DNA from: Nocardioides sp. 503
GTDB taxonomy: Bacteria; Actinomycetota; Actinomycetes; Propionibacteriales; Nocardioidaceae
Length of the DNA stretch: 64,000 bases
Direction of reading: 5' to 3'
Assembly (NCBI RefSeq): GCF_004522095.1
Contig: NZ_SPUI01000006.1
Location: 124,001-188,000 of the forward strand
Positions 54,521-62,578 of this stretch are shown piece by piece (position 1 is the first letter of the stretch; every line of letters starts with the position of its first letter). The position numbers were made by a program, and so were the translations under genes. The notes beneath the pieces are model-generated. The model ran no database searches, had not been told where the DNA came from, and was given only the letters and a program-made list of their open reading frames with translations.

Positions 54521-54725
54521 GCCGCGGTCACGGCTACGCCGCGCCGCCGGGCAAGCGCGGCAGCCTTGGCGTGGGGGCTGGTGTGACTGGTGGTGCGTCT
54601 ACCTGCACTCCGTGTCGGCGGTTGGTCGCCACCCCATGCCGGTCGAGCGTGGCCAGGTCGGGTTGGGGCCTGAGCCGCCGACGCTGAGGACCGATCCGGT
54701 TGCCCGGGCCGCTCGCTCGGGATGC

Positions 54726-55619
54726 TCAGGTCTGCCGGCCGATCGTTTCCAGCTCGCGCAGGTCGTCGGGGGAGAGGCTCAGCCCCGCGCCGGCGACGTT
54801 CTCCCGCAGGTGGGCGGCCTGGGAGGTGCCGGGGATCAGCAGGATGTTGGGCGAGCGCTGCAGGAGCCAGGCGAGGGCGACCGACATCGGCGTGGCGTCC
54901 AGCCTGGCGGCCACGGTCGAGAGGGCGTGGGACTGCAGGGGGGTAAAGCCACCCAGGGGGAAGAACGGCACGTAGGCGACGCCCTCCTCGGCGAGGCGGT
55001 CGACGAGGGCGTCGTCGTGGCGGTGGGCGAGGTTGTACATGTTCTGCACGCACACGATCGGAGCGATGGACTGCGCCTCGACGACCTGCTCGGCCGTGGC
55101 GTTGCTGACCCCGAGGTGTCGGACGAGGCCCTCCTGCTGCAGCGCCACCAGCGTCTCGAACGCCTCGGCCAACGAGCCCGGCTGGGGGCCGTCGGCATTC
55201 CCTAGACGGAGGTTGACCACGTCGAGGACCTCGAGCCCGAGGGTGTCGAGGTTCTCGTGCACGCCGCGGCGCAGGTCCTCAGGGCGCCGTGCGGTCGGCC
55301 AGCCGCCCTGCGCGTCGCGGTCGGCGCCGACCTTGGTGACGAGGTGCAGCGCGTCGGGATAGGGGTGCAGCGCCTCCCGGATCAGCCGGTTGGTGACGTG
55401 GGGCCCGTAGGCCTCGCTGGTGTCGATGTGGGTGATGCCCTGCGCGACGGCGTCCCGCAGGACGGCCAGGGCGCCGTCGTGGTCGGCGGGAGGTCCCATG
55501 ACCCAGGGGCCGGCCAGCTGCATGGCGCCGTAGCCGAAGCGTGTGACGGCGAGGTCGCCCAGCGACCACGTGCCGCCCGGAAGCGTCGTGGTGGGGACGG
55601 TGGTGCGCGACGTGCTCAA
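54726..55619 (-). CDS. Aldo/keto reductase, YdbC-like
   Basis: TIM-barrel NADPH oxidoreductase of 297 residues. Catalytic Asp, Tyr and Lys are visible (HIDTSEAYGPH and HLVTKVG), but the fourth residue, a His in most families (LLHxP), is replaced: the segment reads LDVVNLRLGN. The C-terminal LIPGTSQAAHLREN binds NADP phosphate. TTG at 55619 is chosen because GAGAGG lies just upstream; a start at 55721 would run through the regulatory region. Divergent from an HxlR regulator, which probably controls it. Substrate unknown. Confidence 0.85.
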   Translation of the reverse strand: MSTSRTTVPTTTLPGGTWSLGDLAVTRFGYGAMQLAGPWVMGPPADHDGALAVLRDAVAQGITHIDTSEAYGPHVTNRLIREALHPYPDALHLVTKVGADRDAQGGWPTARRPEDLRRGVHENLDTLGLEVLDVVNLRLGNADGPQPGSLAEAFETLVALQQEGLVRHLGVSNATAEQVVEAQSIAPIVCVQNMYNLAHRHDDALVDRLAEEGVAYVPFFPLGGFTPLQSHALSTVAARLDATPMSVALAWLLQRSPNILLIPGTSQAAHLRENVAGAGLSLSPDDLRELETIGRQT

Positions 55620-55690
55620 CAGTGGGCCTCTCGTCAGTGGGTGGCGATCGCCGCCCGATGAGATCACTATGGGAGTGTTGGTACCCATCG

Positions 55691-55706
55691 GGAAGTAGGC
55701 ACTTCC
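55691..55706. promoter_or_regulatory. Candidate HxlR operator
   Basis: GGAAGT-AGGC-ACTTCC, perfect 6-base arms, midway between the divergent aldo/keto reductase and HxlR genes. A second imperfect repeat, ATGGG (55669-55673) with CCCAT (55684-55688), lies next to it. Confidence 0.55.
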
Positions 55707-55750
55707 AAGTGCGTTGGTCACCGAGGTGGCCGGACGAGAGGTGGCGAGGC

Positions 55751-56191
55751 ATGGCGACGACCACGGCGGCCCAGAGAAGGGCTCAGGCGAAGAGCGAGTT
55801 CGACGCGTTCCTCGCGGTCTGCCCGAGCCGTCAGCTGCTGGAGCGGTTGTCCGACAAGTGGGTCGGCCTCGTGCTCTGCGCCCTGGGCGGCGGCTCCTTC
55901 CCGTCGCGCGCCGGCGAGCGCGGGGAGTCCCGCTCGATGCGCTACTCCGAGCTTCTCCGCCAGATCGCCGGGGTGAGCCCCAAGATGCTCACGCAGACGC
56001 TGCGCTCCCTGGAGCGCGACGGCCTGGTGACCCGCTCCGTCGTCGCGACGGTGCCGGTGACCGTCTCCTACGAGCTGACCGACCTCGGCCTCTCGCTGCA
56101 CGTCACGATGCGCACGCTCAAGGCCTGGGCGGAGACCCATGTGACCGACGTGCTGGAGCGGCGGACGGCGTACGACGAGCAGTCCGGCTAG
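55751..56191 (+). CDS. HxlR family transcriptional regulator
   Basis: Winged-helix regulator of 146 residues. The family start CPSRQLLERLSDKWVGLVLCAL has the conserved Cys often used for redox or electrophile sensing; MRYSELLRQIAGVSPKMLTQ to LRSLERDGLVTR is the recognition helix and wing. ATG at 55751. Its divergent partner is an aldo/keto reductase, suggesting aldehyde or quinone stress response as for other HxlR proteins; the inducer is not known. Downstream lies the FMN riboswitch of the rib operon. Confidence 0.9.
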   Translation: MATTTAAQRRAQAKSEFDAFLAVCPSRQLLERLSDKWVGLVLCALGGGSFPSRAGERGESRSMRYSELLRQIAGVSPKMLTQTLRSLERDGLVTRSVVATVPVTVSYELTDLGLSLHVTMRTLKAWAETHVTDVLERRTAYDEQSG

Positions 56192-56265
56192 CAGCTCACC
56201 TGGCGGGCACCTCGAGCTGCCGTTGCGCGGATGTGGCAGGCTTGTCCCTGACGAGCTAACCACTC

Positions 56266-56420
56266 GCGTGCTCTGGGGTCGGTGTAATTCCGAGCCGGCG
56301 GTGAACCGTTCGAGGCGTCCGCGCCTCGCTCGGAAGTCCGCGACCCGGTCACAGCCAGTGACCGGTTGACCAGGTGTGAGTCCTGGACCGACGGTGAAAG
56401 TCCGGATGGGAAGCGCACGC
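56266..56420 (+). promoter_or_regulatory. FMN riboswitch (RFN element) of the rib operon
   Basis: Conserved RFN blocks are present in order: GGGGTCGGTGTAATTCCGAG, CCGGCGGTGAACCG, GTCCGCGACCCG, TGACCAGGTGTGAGTCC, ACCGACGGTGAAAGTCCG and GATGGGAAG. The closing stem P1 is GCGTGC (56266-56271) with GCACGC (56415-56420). It senses FMN and lowers expression of ribD and the genes after it. No T-run terminator lies between it and ribD; CCTCG at 56427-56431 could pair with CGAGG next to the ribD ribosome binding site, so control is probably translational. Confidence 0.95.
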
Positions 56421-56499
56421 AGGTGACCTCGACGCACGAGCAGGTGGTGCGCCGGGCGTCGCCGTCCCCGGAGTCCGCGTACGGACCCGAGGGCAGGAC

Positions 56500-57555
56500 A
56501 TGACTTTCACGGCAGCCGAGCAGGCGGCGATGGCGCGCGCGCTCGAGCTCGCGGCCACTCCGGGCGTGCCCATGGTCGCCGACACCCGCCGCGTCGGGTG
56601 CGTCCTGCTCGCCGACGACGGGACCACGGTCGCCGAGGGCTACCACCGCGGGCCCGGGACGCCACATGCCGAGGCCGATGCGCTGGCCCGTGCGGGGGAG
56701 GCCGCGCGCGGCACCACGGCGGTCGTGACTCTCGAGCCCTGCCACCACACCGGTCGCACCGGCCCCTGCACGGAGGCGCTGGTCGCGGCCGGTGTCCGGC
56801 GCGTGGTCTTCGCCGAGAGCGACGCCAACCCGGTCGCCGCCGGAGGACGCGCCCGGCTCGAGGCCGCGGGCATCGAGGTCGAGGCGGGGCTGATGGCGGC
56901 GGAGGCCGACGCGCTCGCCGGCGTCTACCGGCTCGCCCAGCGCGAGCAGCGGCCCTTCGTGACCTGGAAGTTCGCTGCGACGCTCGACGGCCGCAGTGCG
57001 GCCGCCGACGGCACGTCGCGGTGGGTCTCGGGCACGGCGGCCCGACGCGACACCCACCGGCTCCGCGCGCGGTGCGACGTGATGCTCGTCGGCACCGGCA
57101 CGGTCGAGGTCGACCACCCCCGGCTGACCGTGCGCGACGACGAGGACCGACCCGTGGAGCACCAGCCGCTGCGCGTGGTGATGGGGGAGCGCGACCTCGA
57201 CCCGAACCACGGGCTGGACCTGCACCTGCGCACCCGCGACCCGCGTGCCGCGCTCGCCGACCTCTTCGGCCGCGACCGTCAGCACGTCTTCCTCGAGGGC
57301 GGACCGACCCTGGCGGCGGCGTTCCTGACCGCGGGCCTGGTCGACGAGATCGTCGTCTACGTCGCGCCGATGCTGCTCGGCGCCGGCCGCAGCGCCGTCG
57401 GCGACCTCGGAATCACCACGATCGGGGAGGCGTTGCGTCCCCGGGTCACCGACATCACCGTCCTGCCCGGCGTCGACGGCGAGGAGCCGAACGTCCGCCT
57501 GACGCTGACCCCCACACCCGTGACCCCGAGACCCCGTAACGAGAGGCACACCTGA
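56500..57555 (+). CDS. ribD: Bifunctional riboflavin deaminase/reductase RibD
   Basis: Two early steps of riboflavin synthesis. The product is 351 residues. The N-terminal zinc deaminase has HAEADAL and PCHHTGRTGPC; the C-terminal NADPH reductase has FVTWKFAATLDGRSAA, HRLRARCDVMLVGTGTV and FLEGGPTLAAAFL. ATG at 56500 follows AGGGCAGGA. It is the first gene behind the FMN riboswitch. Its stop overlaps ribE by one base, starting a run of four coupled rib genes. Confidence 0.97.
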   Translation: MTFTAAEQAAMARALELAATPGVPMVADTRRVGCVLLADDGTTVAEGYHRGPGTPHAEADALARAGEAARGTTAVVTLEPCHHTGRTGPCTEALVAAGVRRVVFAESDANPVAAGGRARLEAAGIEVEAGLMAAEADALAGVYRLAQREQRPFVTWKFAATLDGRSAAADGTSRWVSGTAARRDTHRLRARCDVMLVGTGTVEVDHPRLTVRDDEDRPVEHQPLRVVMGERDLDPNHGLDLHLRTRDPRAALADLFGRDRQHVFLEGGPTLAAAFLTAGLVDEIVVYVAPMLLGAGRSAVGDLGITTIGEALRPRVTDITVLPGVDGEEPNVRLTLTPTPVTPRPRNERHT

Positions 57556-58211
57556 TGTTCACCGGAATCGTCGAGGAGCTCGGCACCGTCAGCGCCGTCG
57601 AGGACCAGGGCGACGCGATCCGTCTGACCGTGGCGGCCCGCACCGTCCTGAGCGACGCCGGGCTGGGTGACTCCATCTCGGTCAACGGCTGCTGCCTCAC
57701 CGTGGTCTCGCACGACGGCGTGGAGTGGACCGCCGACGTCATGCAGGAGACCCTCGACAAGACCAGCCTGCAGGGCGTACGACCCGGCGACCGGGTCAAC
57801 CTCGAGCGGGCCGTCACCGCCGACAAGCGCCTGGGCGGCCACATCGTCCAGGGTCACGTCGACGGCGTCGGGCACGTCGTGAGCCGCACGCCCAGCGAGC
57901 ACTGGGAGGTCGTGGAGATCGAGATGCCGGCCGAGCTCTCCCGCTACCTGGTCGACAAGGGCTCGATCACGGTCGACGGGGTCAGCCTCACCGTGGTCGA
58001 GGCGCGCGACACGACGTTCACGGTCAGCCTGATCCCCGAGACCCTGGCGCGCACCACGCTGGGCTCCCGGCAGCCGGGCGACCGGGTCAACCTCGAGGTC
58101 GACATCATCGCCAAGCACGTCGAGAAGCTGCTCGCGGCCTACCAGCAGCCCACCCAGCACGTCTCCCAGCACTCGTCGGGACACCCGCAGCACAGCAAGG
58201 AGCAGTCATGA
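57555..58211 (+). CDS. ribE: Riboflavin synthase alpha chain
   Basis: Dismutates two lumazines to riboflavin. The product is 218 residues, starting MFTGIVEELG. The internal duplication is clear: SVNGCCLTVV in the first barrel and TVDGVSLTVV in the second. The last 25 residues, His/Gln/Ser-rich (QHVSQHSSGHPQHSKEQ), extend past the normal end of the enzyme and are probably disordered. ATG overlaps ribD; the stop overlaps ribBA. Confidence 0.96.
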   Translation: MFTGIVEELGTVSAVEDQGDAIRLTVAARTVLSDAGLGDSISVNGCCLTVVSHDGVEWTADVMQETLDKTSLQGVRPGDRVNLERAVTADKRLGGHIVQGHVDGVGHVVSRTPSEHWEVVEIEMPAELSRYLVDKGSITVDGVSLTVVEARDTTFTVSLIPETLARTTLGSRQPGDRVNLEVDIIAKHVEKLLAAYQQPTQHVSQHSSGHPQHSKEQS

Positions 58212-59452
58212 ACGAGCACGAGCACGCCGGGGTGCGCCTCGACAGCATCGAGCGCGCCATCGCCGACATCGCCGCCGGCAAGGCCGTGGTCGTCGTGGAC
58301 GACGAGGGCCGCGAGAACGAGGGCGACATCATCTTCGCCGCCAGCAAGGCCACGCCCGAGCTGATGGCGTTCACGATCCGCTACTCCAGCGGCGTGATCT
58401 GCGTGCCCATGCCCGCCGACATGCTCGACCGGCTCGAGATCCCGCTGATGACGCCGCACAACAAGGACAAGCTGCGCACGGCGTACACGATCTCCGTCGA
58501 CGCCCGCGACGGCGTCAGCACCGGCATCTCGGCCGCCGACCGCGCCCACACCGCGCGGGTGCTGGCCGACTCGGCGACCGAGCCCTGGGAGATCACCCGG
58601 CCCGGGCACGTCTTCCCGCTGCGCTACCGCGAGGGCGGGGTGCTGGTGCGCCGCGGCCACACGGAGGCCGCCGTCGACCTGGCCACCCTGGCCGGGCTCA
58701 CCCCGGCCGGCGTGCTGGTCGAGGTGGTCAACGACGACGGCACGATGAAGCGGGCCCCCGAGCTGCGCGCGTTCGCCGACGAGCACGGGCTGGCGATGAT
58801 CTCGATCGACGACCTCGTGCGCTACCGGCGCCGCCACGAGAACCTCGTCGAGCGGGTCGCCGAGACCCGCCTGCCCACCCGCCACGGCGACTTCACGGCC
58901 TACGGCTACCGGATCACCGTCGACGGCAGCGAGCACATCGCGCTGGTCCACGGCGACGTGGGCGGCTCCGAGCCGGTGCTCACCCGCGTGCACTCCGAGT
59001 GCCTCACCGGCGACGTGTTCGGCAGCGACCGCTGCGACTGCGGCCCCCAGCTCGACGAGGCGCTGGACCGCATCGTCGCCGAGGGCCGCGGCGTCGTGGT
59101 CTACCTGCGCGGCCACGAGGGCCGCGGCATCGGCCTGGTCGCCAAGCTGCAGGCCTACCAGCTCCAGGACGGCGGCCGGGACACCGTGGACGCCAACCTC
59201 GACCTCGGGCTCCCGGCCGACGCGCGCCACTACGGCACGGCGACGCAGGTCCTGCGCGACCTGAAGATCGAGAGCGTGCGGCTGATGACCAACAACCCCG
59301 ACAAGGTCACCAACCTCGAGGACTTCGGGATCCGGGTCGCCGAGCGGGTGCCGCTCACCCCGCACCCCAACGACCACAACCTGGCCTACCTGCTGACCAA
59401 GCGCGACCGCATGGGACACCACCTGCCCGACCTCGACCAAGGAGCGATCTGA
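58208..59452 (+). CDS. ribBA: Bifunctional 3,4-dihydroxy-2-butanone-4-phosphate synthase / GTP cyclohydrolase II
   Basis: Supplies both precursors of riboflavin. The product is 414 residues: a DHBP synthase domain (about 1-210; VVVVDDEGRENEGDII, RAHTARVLAD, RRGHTEAAVDL) and a GTP cyclohydrolase II domain (about 211-414; zinc cysteines in HSECLTGDVFGSDRCDCG, then LRGHEGRGIGL and NNPDKV). Both sets of catalytic residues are intact. ATG at 58208 overlaps ribE; the stop shares a base with the ribH ATG. Confidence 0.97.
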   Translation: MNEHEHAGVRLDSIERAIADIAAGKAVVVVDDEGRENEGDIIFAASKATPELMAFTIRYSSGVICVPMPADMLDRLEIPLMTPHNKDKLRTAYTISVDARDGVSTGISAADRAHTARVLADSATEPWEITRPGHVFPLRYREGGVLVRRGHTEAAVDLATLAGLTPAGVLVEVVNDDGTMKRAPELRAFADEHGLAMISIDDLVRYRRRHENLVERVAETRLPTRHGDFTAYGYRITVDGSEHIALVHGDVGGSEPVLTRVHSECLTGDVFGSDRCDCGPQLDEALDRIVAEGRGVVVYLRGHEGRGIGLVAKLQAYQLQDGGRDTVDANLDLGLPADARHYGTATQVLRDLKIESVRLMTNNPDKVTNLEDFGIRVAERVPLTPHPNDHNLAYLLTKRDRMGHHLPDLDQGAI

Positions 59453-59940
59453 TGAGCGGCCACGGAGCACCCACCCACCAGCCCGTCGACTGCCACGACC
59501 TGCGGGTCGCCGTCGTCGCGGCGAGCTGGCACACCCAGGTCATGGACGGCCTCATCGCCGGCGCCGAGCGGGCCCTGACCGCCCACGAGGTCGAGGCGCC
59601 CGTCGTCGTCCGCGTGCCCGGCACCTTCGAGCTGCCCGTCGTCGCCGCGGCCCTGGCCGCCCAGGGCTACGACGCGGTCGTCGCGCTCGGCGTCGTCATC
59701 CGGGGCGGCACCCCGCACTTCGACTACGTCTGCAACGCCGCGACCGACGGCCTCGGCCGCGTCGCGCTGGATCACCAGACGGCCGTCGGGTTCGGGGTGC
59801 TGACCTGCGACACCGAGGAGCAGGCCCTGGACCGCGCCGGCCTGGAGGGCTCGGCGGAGGACAAGGGCTACGAGGCCACCTCGGCCGCGCTCCTGACCGC
59901 GCAGACCCTGCGCCGCGTCCGCCGGGGCTACGAGAGCTGA
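59452..59940 (+). CDS. ribH: 6,7-dimethyl-8-ribityllumazine synthase
   Basis: Condenses the pyrimidine and butanone-phosphate intermediates; forms a large capsid-like or pentameric assembly. The product is 162 residues. Motifs: VAASWHTQVMDGLI, VPGTFELPVVA, ALGVVIRGGTPHFDYVCNA with the catalytic His, and GFGVLTCDTEEQA. ATG at 59452. Ends the rib operon; a palindromic repeat starts 7 bases after the stop. Confidence 0.97.
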   Translation: MSGHGAPTHQPVDCHDLRVAVVAASWHTQVMDGLIAGAERALTAHEVEAPVVVRVPGTFELPVVAAALAAQGYDAVVALGVVIRGGTPHFDYVCNAATDGLGRVALDHQTAVGFGVLTCDTEEQALDRAGLEGSAEDKGYEATSAALLTAQTLRRVRRGYES

Positions 59941-59946
59941 GTCCCC

Positions 59947-59990
59947 GAGGGGTTGAGGAAGGCGCCTCGGCGCCTGTCTCGAAACCCCTC
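59947..59990. repeat. Palindromic repeat between ribH and hisE
   Basis: GAGGGGTT and AACCCCTC are perfect 8-base outer arms; the core GGTTGAGGAAGGCGC, CTC, GGCGCCTGTCTCGAAACC is the same as in the pyrC copy except for three central bases. Intergenic, 43 bases before the hisE start. May serve as the rib operon transcription end. Confidence 0.9.
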
Positions 59991-60019
59991 CGCCGTCGGG
60001 CCCGACCGCCCCCTGACCG

Positions 60020-60025
60020 TAGGCT
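60020..60025 (+). promoter_or_regulatory. Leaderless-type promoter of hisE
   Basis: TAGGCT, then seven bases, then GTG at 60033; no ribosome binding site. Confidence 0.55.
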
Positions 60026-60032
60026 GAGGCCC

Positions 60033-60296
60033 GTGAAGACGTTCGACGAGCTCTGGGCCGAGCTGAGTGACAAGGCGCGGACCCGTCCCGAGGGGTCCGG
60101 CACCGTGCGCGAGCTCGACGCGGGCGTGCATGCCATCGGCAAGAAGCTGGTCGAGGAGGCCGCCGAGTCCTGGATGGCCGCCGAGCACGAGGGCAAGGAG
60201 CGCACGGCCGAGGAGATCAGCCAGCTGCTCTACCACGCCCAGGTGCTCATGCTGGCCAGCGGCATCGAGCTCGACGACGTCTACGCCCACCTCTGA
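60033..60296 (+). CDS. hisE: Phosphoribosyl-ATP pyrophosphatase
   Basis: Second step of histidine synthesis (PR-ATP to PR-AMP). The product is 87 residues, the free-standing form. The all-alpha MazG-type motif is complete: VHAIGKKLVEEAAESWMAA then EEISQLLYHAQVLMLA, with the metal-binding Glu residues. GTG at 60033, probably leaderless. hisG follows after 19 bases, the usual actinobacterial pair, away from the main his cluster. Confidence 0.95.
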   Translation: MKTFDELWAELSDKARTRPEGSGTVRELDAGVHAIGKKLVEEAAESWMAAEHEGKERTAEEISQLLYHAQVLMLASGIELDDVYAHL

Positions 60297-60315
60297 CCAG
60301 GAGCACCGGCACCTC

Positions 60316-61164
60316 ATGTCCCTCTTGCGAGTGGCGGTCCCCAACAAGGGGTCGCTGTCCCAGTCCGCGTCCGACATCCTGCGCGAGTCCGGCTACCGCC
60401 AGCGCTCGGACTCCAAGGAGCTGTCGCTGACCGACGCCGAGAACGGCGTCGAGTTCTTCTACCTGCGCCCGCGCGACATCGCGCTCTACGTCGGCGAGGG
60501 CACCCTCGACGTCGGCATCACCGGCCGCGACCTCCTGCTCGACTCCGGCGCGAGCGCGGTGGAGTCCCTGGACCTCGGCTTCGGCCGCAGCACGTTCCGC
60601 TTCGCGGGGCCGGCCGGTCGCTACACCGACCTGGCCCAGCTCGCCGGGACCCGCATCGCCACGTCGTACGTCGGGATCGTGCAGGCGTTCCTGGACGAGC
60701 GCGGCATCGAGGCCAGCGTGACCCGGCTCGACGGGGCCGTCGAGAGCAGCATCCAGCTCGGGGTGGCCGACGTCATCGCCGACGTGGTGGAGACCGGCAG
60801 CACCCTGCGCCACGCCGGCCTGGAGACGTTCGGCGAGCCGATCCTGCAGTCCGAGGCCGTGCTCATCACCCGCACCGGCGACGTGCCCGAGGGGTTCGAC
60901 ACGTTCAAGCGCCGCGTCGACGGCGTCCTCACCGCGCGCAGCTACGTGATGATGGACTACGACATCGAGGAGCGGCACGTCTCCGCCGCGGTGGCGCTCA
61001 CGCCGGGCATCGAGGGCCCCACGATCTCGCCGTTGCATCGCGAGGGCTGGGTGGCCGTGCGGGCCATGGTCCCGCGCGCAGGCGCCCAGCGACTGATGGA
61101 CGAGCTGTGGAGCATCGGTGCCCGCGGCATCCTCACCACGGACATCCATGCCTGCCGGCTCTGA
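60316..61164 (+). CDS. hisG: ATP phosphoribosyltransferase, long form
   Basis: First, histidine-inhibited step of histidine synthesis. The product is 282 residues, the hexameric long form with its own C-terminal ACT-like regulatory domain, so no HisZ is needed. Motifs: LRVAVPNKGSLSQSA at the N terminus, DVGITGRDLL and the PRPP loop VADVIADVVETGSTL. ATG at 60316. Its 3' end overlaps the next gene by 17 bases. Confidence 0.96.
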   Translation: MSLLRVAVPNKGSLSQSASDILRESGYRQRSDSKELSLTDAENGVEFFYLRPRDIALYVGEGTLDVGITGRDLLLDSGASAVESLDLGFGRSTFRFAGPAGRYTDLAQLAGTRIATSYVGIVQAFLDERGIEASVTRLDGAVESSIQLGVADVIADVVETGSTLRHAGLETFGEPILQSEAVLITRTGDVPEGFDTFKRRVDGVLTARSYVMMDYDIEERHVSAAVALTPGIEGPTISPLHREGWVAVRAMVPRAGAQRLMDELWSIGARGILTTDIHACRL

Positions 61165-61618
61165 CCCGACCGGCGTCAGCCTGCCCCGGACCTGGCGGCC
61201 GCTCGGCCCCCGCATCGCGGGCGCCGTGGCCGGCGGGGTCCTGGTGCTGATGATGGTCTTCCTCTGGGTCGGCTTCGACGACGAGACCCGCGCCTCGGTC
61301 ACGCCGTTCCAGCGCGGCACCGTCGTGGCCCTCGGCCTGCTCATCGGCTCGGCCATCTACGCGCTGACCCGCTCGCGTGCCGTCGCCGACGAGAAGGGGC
61401 TGCTCGTGGTCAACGGCTACCGCAGCCGCACCTACGCCTGGGCGCAGATCATCTCGGTCCACCTGCCCCCCGGGGCACCGTGGGTGACCCTCGACCTGAC
61501 CGACGGCACCACCGTCTCGGTCATGGCGATCCAGAGCTCGGACGGCCAGCGCGCCCGCACCGCCGTCCGCGAGCTGCGGAGGCTAGTCGACCACCCGGAT
61601 GCCCCACGAGACCGATAG
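61148..61618 (+). CDS. PH-domain membrane protein
   Basis: Product of 156 residues with two membrane helices (about 22-44 and 58-74) followed by a bacterial PH-like domain (GLLVVNGYRSRTYAWAQIIS, VTLDLTDGTTVSVMAI). ATG at 61148 overlaps the hisG end by 17 bases; a start 30 bases upstream is possible. The pairing with hisG is seen in other actinobacteria, without known reason. Overlaps the convergent epimerase gene by 36 bases at its 3' end. Confidence 0.82.
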   Translation: MPAGSDPTGVSLPRTWRPLGPRIAGAVAGGVLVLMMVFLWVGFDDETRASVTPFQRGTVVALGLLIGSAIYALTRSRAVADEKGLLVVNGYRSRTYAWAQIISVHLPPGAPWVTLDLTDGTTVSVMAIQSSDGQRARTAVRELRRLVDHPDAPRDR

Positions 61619-62506
61619 CTCGTCGCCGACGTCCCCGGTGGGCTCCAGCGTGACCAGGTCGACCCCGGAGCGGAACGCGTCGGCGTCGGCGGTCATCGGC
61701 TCCACCGCCAGCGAGCGGCGCGCGGTCGCCGGGACGTCGTCGGCGGTGTAGAGCAGCAGCCACGGCACGTGCTCGTCGACCCACAGCGCGACCGCGTTGC
61801 CGGTGGCCGGGTCACGCACCACGGTGGTGGCGACGCCCTCGTCGTCGCGGGCCAGGTCGGTGAAGGTGCCGTTGAGGACGGTCGACCCGAGCGGGCGCGG
61901 CACCCGGAAGTCGTACGGCGTGCCGTCGACGCCCTCGCGTGCGACGGGCAGCAGCCGGTCGTCGGTGATGCTGCGGGTGGCCGCCGGCAGGGTCAGCTCC
62001 CAGGAGTCCACCGGCCCCGGGCCGACCGTGAGGTAGGGGTGCGCGCCGCACGCGTAGGGCGCCGGCGCGGGTGTCATGTTCGTGGCGGTCTGCGTGACCG
62101 TCAGGCCGTCGGCCGAGAGGTCGTAGACCACGTGCAGGTCGAGGGTCCACGGGTAGCCGGTCTGCGCCATCAGCCGGTACTGCAGCGAGACCGAGTGGGG
62201 CGTGTGCTCCTCGAGCGTCCACGCGACCCAGCGGGCCAGGCCGTGGGAGGCGTTGTGCCGCTTCGGCTCGGTCAGCGCCAGCTGGTGCTCCACGCCGCCG
62301 AACTCGTAGCGCCCGTCGCGGATCCGGTTGGGCCACGGCATCAGCAGCTGACCCCGGCCGCCCGCCGACATCTCGTCCTCGGCGAAGCCGTCCAGGAGCG
62401 GCCGGGCGCCGTAGCTCAGCTCCCGCAGGGCGCCCCCACTCTCGGTGACGACGGCGCGGTAGCCGCCGCCTGCGATCTCGAACTGCTCCCCGCTCGGCGC
62501 CACCAT
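61583..62506 (-). CDS. Aldose 1-epimerase family protein
   Basis: Galactose mutarotase-like enzyme of 307 residues interconverting sugar anomers. Catalytic His residues are in KRHNASHGLARWV and CGAHPYLTVGPG, and the general base Glu in LAVEPMTADADAF. The fold begins with GGYRAVVTESGGALRELSYG. Substrate may be an aldose or a hexose phosphate; it cannot be told from sequence. ATG at 62506. Independent of the sulfatase behind it, with a 72-base gap that shows only weak inverted repeats. Confidence 0.92.
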   Translation of the reverse strand: MVAPSGEQFEIAGGGYRAVVTESGGALRELSYGARPLLDGFAEDEMSAGGRGQLLMPWPNRIRDGRYEFGGVEHQLALTEPKRHNASHGLARWVAWTLEEHTPHSVSLQYRLMAQTGYPWTLDLHVVYDLSADGLTVTQTATNMTPAPAPYACGAHPYLTVGPGPVDSWELTLPAATRSITDDRLLPVAREGVDGTPYDFRVPRPLGSTVLNGTFTDLARDDEGVATTVVRDPATGNAVALWVDEHVPWLLLYTADDVPATARRSLAVEPMTADADAFRSGVDLVTLEPTGDVGDELSVSWGIRVVD

Positions 62507-62578
62507 GGGGACACCTTAGGACCTGGGAGGCCGAGCACCGTGGGTCGAGGTGGTGGCGCAGCAACCTTCCCGAAACCC

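Noticed and set aside
54521..54725. Gene or gene remnant between rpe and the aldo/keto reductase
   Set aside because: No frame with recognisable sequence, only a weak GCCGCG/CGCGGC inverted repeat; treated as intergenic.
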